Shown: positions 60,585 through 64,000 of the stretch, in pieces | Layout: the number at the start of each line of letters is the position of its first letter | Position numbering within the stretch: the first letter of the stretch is position 1 | DNA from: an uncultured Oscillospiraceae bacterium | GTDB taxonomy: Bacteria > Bacillota > Clostridia > Oscillospirales > Oscillospiraceae | Direction: 5' to 3' | Assembly: GCA_934565655.1 (NCBI GenBank) | Contig: CAKTIE010000008.1 | Span: 17,609 to 81,608 of the forward strand | DNA length: 64,000 nt | The notes under the pieces: model-generated | Told to the model about the DNA's origin: nothing | Databases searched by the model: none | The model's input: only the letters and a program-made list of their open reading frames with translations | Made by a program: the position numbers and the translations under genes

Positions 60585-61067
60585 ATTATCGGTGAGATCC
60601 GGCGGTATCTGCGGGATAACAGCGCCATCCGTGTCAGCCGCAGTATGAGAGATACCGCGTACCACGTTCTGCAGGCGCGGGAGCAGCTGATGTCCCGGGA
60701 CCAGCGGGAGCCTACGGTGGAGCAGATCGCCGCCCATCTGGGCATCCCTCGCGAGGAGGTCGTCATGGCCATGGACGCCATCGTGGATCCTGTCAGCCTG
60801 TACGAGCCGGTGTACTCCGACGCGGGCGACAACGTATGTGTGATGGATCAGGTGAAAGACAACGCCAACAGCGACGAGCACTGGCTGGAGCAGATTAGCC
60901 TGAAGGACGCCATCGCCCGGCTGGACGAACGGCAGCGGAACATTCTGGCGCTGCGGTTCTGCCAGGGCAAGACACAGATGGAGGTCTCCGCCGAGATTGG
61001 GATCTCACAGGCGCAGGTGAGCCGTCTGGAAAAGGGCGCCATCGCCTGCATCAAACGGGAAATGTAG
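60585..61067 (+). pseudogene. sigG: sigG, 3' part (interrupted by the mobile element)
   Basis: The last 160 codons of SigG: I-I-G-E-I-R-R-Y-L-R-D-N (region 2.3-2.4), then I-R-V-S-R-S-M-R-D-T-A, D-P-V-S-L-Y-E-P-V-Y-S-D and the region 4 helix-turn-helix G-K-T-Q-M-E-V-S-A-E-I-G-I-S-Q-A-Q-V-S-R-L-E-K. No mutation or stop is seen, so the half gene is under selection, as expected if it is rejoined by excision. It has no ribosome site of its own at the junction. Confidence 0.96.
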
Positions 61068-61068
61068 A

Positions 61069-61101
61069 AAAGGCGCTGCGGTCGTTGGCCGCAGCGCCTT
61101 T
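61069..61101. terminator. Terminator of sigG
   Basis: 13-bp stem AAAGGCGCTGCGG / CCGCAGCGCCTTT, also ending the convergent gene. Confidence 0.9.
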
Positions 61102-61103
61102 CG

Positions 61104-62180
61104 TCACTGTAAAGTAAAAACCATTTTCACAGGATTGTGATCCGACCACCGGAAGCCGGTATCCACCACCCCGGCGCTTTCCACCGCAACATTCTTCGAC
61201 ACCATGAAGCCGTCCACCGTCAGCACATACTGTCCCGCGTGATAAGCGCTGTCGGCATTGCGGCAGCTGGGCACAGGGTCATTTTCATCCAGCGGCGCCG
61301 CCAGCGTGATGTCATAGCCGTCGAAAATACCGTCCGGAATCGGCTGCGCCCAGGAGTATGCCTGATCCGCTTCACCGAAGTATTGGGCGGAATCGCCCAG
61401 CAGGTCCTTATTGAAGTCGCCGCCGGCCACGCACCAGTTACCGACCTCATATTCCGCCTGCATATCCGCCAGCAGCAGCTTCAGCTGCTCGGTGGCGATG
61501 GTGCCGTCAGAGGTATAGGCGGAAAGATGGAGATTGTAAAGGATAAGCTCTTTACTGTCATTCACCGGTATCCGGCTGACGGAATAGCACCGATCCAGAT
61601 CAACCAGCTTCATGACGCTGTTCTCGATGGGCAGCTCTACCCGCCTGGCGGAGGAAATGGCGGCCGCGGAAAACGTCAGCAGGCCAGAGCGGGACGCGCC
61701 GTGAGGCTGCGTGAGCGGGTACATCAGAAAGGGCGAGTCATAGTTCTGGGCAAACACATGGCTCATGCCGGTCAGCGCCTGACAGATGGGCTGCCGCTCG
61801 TCCACATGGTAGCTGCGGGTGGAGTCGATATCCACCTCCTGAAGCAGATAGAAGTCTGCCTCCTGCCGGGCCAGAAAGGCCGCGATAGCATCCACATTGG
61901 CCGTCAGGCGCTCCTCGCTCCAGGCCCAGGACTCTGTGCCGCCGTCCATGAAAAAGCCGTAGTCATCCTCATAAGCGCCGAAGCCGATGTTGTAGGAGAG
62001 GACGGTATAGCGCTCCCCTGCCGTCGGCGCTGTCCAGGCGGCGTCGCCCTCCGGCGTCAGCTCCATGTCACCGATGCGGTGATAGTCAATGAACACATAC
62101 GCCACATACGCACCCACCAGAACCACCAGCGCCAGCACGATACATAATAGTATCTTCACCCATCGTTTCATCTTCTTCAT
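61104..62180 (-). CDS. Endonuclease/exonuclease/phosphatase-family membrane-anchored protein
   Basis: A 358-residue protein with one N-terminal transmembrane helix (about 8-31) and an outside EEP domain: Y-T-V-L-S-Y-N-I-G-F-G, L-L-Q-E-V-D metal site, L-I-L-Y-N-L-H-L-S, G-G-D-F-N-K-D and the final W-S-D-H-N-P-V. EEP enzymes cut phosphodiesters (nucleic acid, lipids, inositol phosphates). Being outside the cell, a phosphodiesterase role on extracellular substrates is likely. A start at the M-K-K or M-K-R is equally possible. Confidence 0.85.
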   Translation of the reverse strand: MKKMKRWVKILLCIVLALVVLVGAYVAYVFIDYHRIGDMELTPEGDAAWTAPTAGERYTVLSYNIGFGAYEDDYGFFMDGGTESWAWSEERLTANVDAIAAFLARQEADFYLLQEVDIDSTRSYHVDERQPICQALTGMSHVFAQNYDSPFLMYPLTQPHGASRSGLLTFSAAAISSARRVELPIENSVMKLVDLDRCYSVSRIPVNDSKELILYNLHLSAYTSDGTIATEQLKLLLADMQAEYEVGNWCVAGGDFNKDLLGDSAQYFGEADQAYSWAQPIPDGIFDGYDITLAAPLDENDPVPSCRNADSAYHAGQYVLTVDGFMVSKNVAVESAGVVDTGFRWSDHNPVKMVFTLQ

Positions 62181-62256
62181 GGGGAAACCTCCCGTTTACA
62201 AATCGAACTAAAACTATTATAATGGCTTCATTACGTTTTGAAAAGAGGAATTTCCA

Positions 62257-62832
62257 TTGAAACGACGCCTTGTGATCCGGTTCAACGCACCGGTGATTTT
62301 AAGCTTTGCCCTGCTGTCGCTGCTGGCACTGGTGCTGGGAACGCTGACCAACGACGCCACCACCTATCGCTTTTTCAGCGTGTACCGCTCTTCCCTGTCC
62401 GATCCGCTGACCTATGTGCGCTTCTTCGGCCATGTGCTGGGCCACGCCGGCTATGAGCATTACATGGGCAATATGCTGCTGCTCCTGCTGGTAGGGCCGG
62501 GGATCGAGGAAAAATACGGCCATAAGACCACGGCATTGTGCATTGCCATAACGGCGCTGGTAACGGGACTGGTGCAGTTTATCTTCTTCCCCACCACTGT
62601 TCTGCTGGGCGCCAGCGGCGTGGTATTCATGATGATCGTGCTGTCCTCCTTTACCGAGATGGGGAAAGAGGGTATCCCTATCACCCTGATCCTGGTGGTC
62701 ATTTTCTATCTGGGCGGCGAGCTGATGGATGGCCTGACCGCCGCCGACAATGTTTCTCAGCTGACGCATATTGTGGGCGGACTTTGCGGTCTGGTGTTCG
62801 GCTTCTCCATCAAGCGCCGCCGTCACAGATAG
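62257..62832 (+). CDS. Rhomboid-family membrane protein
   Basis: A 191-residue protein with five to six hydrophobic helices. It has the rhomboid serine motif G-A-S-G-V (helix 4), the late histidine in L-T-H-I-V-G-G, and the H-x4-H-x2-G-N helix-2 motif (H-A-G-Y-E-H-Y-M-G-N), so it should be an active intramembrane protease. The start is TTG 62257, 7 bases after AAGAGGAA. Target unknown. Confidence 0.82.
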   Translation: MKRRLVIRFNAPVILSFALLSLLALVLGTLTNDATTYRFFSVYRSSLSDPLTYVRFFGHVLGHAGYEHYMGNMLLLLLVGPGIEEKYGHKTTALCIAITALVTGLVQFIFFPTTVLLGASGVVFMMIVLSSFTEMGKEGIPITLILVVIFYLGGELMDGLTAADNVSQLTHIVGGLCGLVFGFSIKRRRHR

Positions 62833-63131
62833 CAGAAATAAGCGTATCATTAGAGGTTCGCATGAGTACCATTATACATTGTAATATTCATGCACTCGAA
62901 CGAATATGTAGATTTTTTAACAAGCGAATAAGATAGTTTCCTGTGATGATTAACCCCCCCACCAAGGGGGAGTTTCTTGTCGAAAAACGGCGTTTTATTT
63001 ATGAACAATTTATGACTGGAAACGTTTTCTTGACGTGCATCTTATGAATTTTCTGTTATACTAGTGCAATCAAATCCAGAGTTGTCCGGGAACTTTGGAG
63101 AAATAAAACCGGTAAAAAGGAGTATGAGGTT
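62833..63131 (+). promoter_or_regulatory. Leader of the cstA-like gene
   Basis: Gene-free. It holds a C-run/G-run hairpin (62951-62971, CCCCC-accaa-GGGGG) that may end the rhomboid transcript, and an extended -10 promoter, TG-T-TATACT (63054-63062), with TTGACG upstream at a poor 21-base spacing. Confidence 0.55.
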
Positions 63132-64000
63132 ATGACAACATTCATTATTGGTCTCGTGATCCTCATCGGCGGCGCCGCCCTGTACGGGCGGTTCTGCGAA
63201 AAGGTCTTTGGCCCTGACGACCGGAAGACCCCCGCCTATACAAAAGAGGACGGCGTGGACTACATTCCCATGCGCGGCTGGAAGAACAGCCTGATCAACC
63301 TTCTGAACATCGCGGGTACCGGCCCCATCATCGGGCCGATCCAGGGCATCCTGTTCGGGCCCATCGCGTTCCTGACCATTCCTATCGGCAACATCATCGG
63401 CGGTGCTATGCACGACTATTTCTCCGGCATGATCTGCCTGCGTGACGGCGGCACCCAGATGCCCGAGATGATCCGCAAGTACTCCACCAAGGGCATTTAT
63501 AAGTTCTACAACGTGTTTGTGTGCGTGATGCTGCTGCTGGTGGGCGCTGTGTTTATCTACACCCCCGGCGACATCGCTGCCACTCAGGTCTTCGGCTTTG
63601 ACGGCAAGGCCACTTCCGTTTCCACCTGGGTCATCTACGGTGTGATCTTCCTGTACTACCTGATCGCCACCGTGTTCCCCATCGACGCCATCATCGGTAA
63701 GATCTACCCCATCTTCGGCGCCATCCTGCTGTTCTCCGCTGTCGGCGTGTTTATCGGTATCTTTGCTACCAAGATGCCTCTGATCAACGTTTGGGAGAGC
63801 TGGTCCGCTCCCGTGCTGAGCCTGACCAATGCCGCCACCGGCGAGGTCGGCACCTTCACCTATGCTGACTACTTCTCTAACGGACACTTCCTGCCCATCT
63901 TCTTCGTGACGGTGGCCTGCGGTATTCTGTCCGGCTTCCACTCCACCCAGACCGCTATCATCTCCCGTACCATGAAGAGCGAGCGTCAGGGCCGCAACAC
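63132..64000 (+). CDS. cstA: CstA-family transporter (runs off the right edge)
   Basis: About 289 codons of a carbon-starvation protein A family member, a peptide or pyruvate transporter. It starts M-T-T-F-I-I-G-L-V and shows the family motifs G-T-G-P-I-I-G-P-I, H-D-Y-F-S-G-M and F-H-S-T-Q-T, with seven or more hydrophobic helices so far. GAGG precedes the ATG. Length of the remainder is unknown. Confidence 0.9.
   Translation, partial: MTTFIIGLVILIGGAALYGRFCEKVFGPDDRKTPAYTKEDGVDYIPMRGWKNSLINLLNIAGTGPIIGPIQGILFGPIAFLTIPIGNIIGGAMHDYFSGMICLRDGGTQMPEMIRKYSTKGIYKFYNVFVCVMLLLVGAVFIYTPGDIAATQVFGFDGKATSVSTWVIYGVIFLYYLIATVFPIDAIIGKIYPIFGAILLFSAVGVFIGIFATKMPLINVWESWSAPVLSLTNAATGEVGTFTYADYFSNGHFLPIFFVTVACGILSGFHSTQTAIISRTMKSERQGRN

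Noticed and set aside
63030..63062. TTGACG/TATACT as a normal promoter pair for the cstA-like gene
   Set aside because: Spacer is 21 bases; only the extended -10 is kept as evidence.

Overview
The window looks like chromosome of an anaerobic, endospore-forming Firmicute of the Oscillospiraceae type (Oscillibacter/Dysosmobacter-like gut lineage). Grounds: high-GC clostridial coding style with frequent TTG starts, cotJ, spoVM and sigG sporulation genes, a butyryl-phosphate-type transferase, a split transketolase, radical-free 2-hydroxyacyl-CoA dehydratase chemistry and a type I-C CRISPR system. The genus is inference; there is no 16S gene here.

Layout. 0-12 kb: split transketolase, a zinc/cadmium-type ArsR regulator with a His-rich P1B ATPase, a cell-wall amidase-like protein, a Xer-type recombinase, an AAA ATPase, phosphate butyryl/acetyltransferase, radA, cwlD and a cotJ operon in which cotJA and cotJB are fused. 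12.2-21.2 kb: a type I-C CRISPR array (17 identical repeats, one variant, one relic) with cas3-cas5c-cas8c-cas7-cas4-cas1-cas2 on the minus strand, a probable internal cas11c start, a strong cas promoter and an orphan repeat fragment upstream. 21.6-31.5 kb: tRNA-Pro, a bile-salt-hydrolase-like amidase, then an ABC sugar operon (binding protein, ATPase, permease, two Gfo/Idh/MocA oxidoreductases, two isomerase/epimerases, an arylamine N-acetyltransferase) with a perfect consensus promoter. 31.6-33.5 kb: a spore-coat LysM protein, a 24-residue SpoVM and a 50-residue membrane protein. 33.5-41.7 kb: an iron-sulfur flavoenzyme diverging from an operon with a CooC-type ATPase, two 2-hydroxyacyl-CoA-dehydratase-like subunits, their ATP-dependent activator, a tiny membrane protein and a cysteine-motif protein. 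41.7-44 kb: tsf, rpsB, ylmC.

The main discovery is at 44.1-61.1 kb. The forespore sigma factor gene sigG is cut in two: codons 1-96 lie at 44102-44389 and the remaining 160 codons at 60585-61067. Between them sits a 16.2-kb element flanked by an 11-bp direct repeat (GCGTTCCGATG). Joining the halves across one copy of the repeat restores a full 256-residue SigG with no change of frame. The element carries a large serine recombinase next to its left end, so it has the architecture of a sigK-type skin element but in sigG. Its cargo is a type I restriction-modification operon with an embedded HEPN-like gene, a VbhA/Fic toxin-antitoxin pair, lipoproteins, a racemase and several unknowns; no phage structural or conjugation genes are visible. 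While it is in place the cell cannot make SigG, so sporulation should depend on excision.

The right end holds an exonuclease/phosphatase-family membrane protein, a rhomboid-like protein and the start of a CstA-type transporter.
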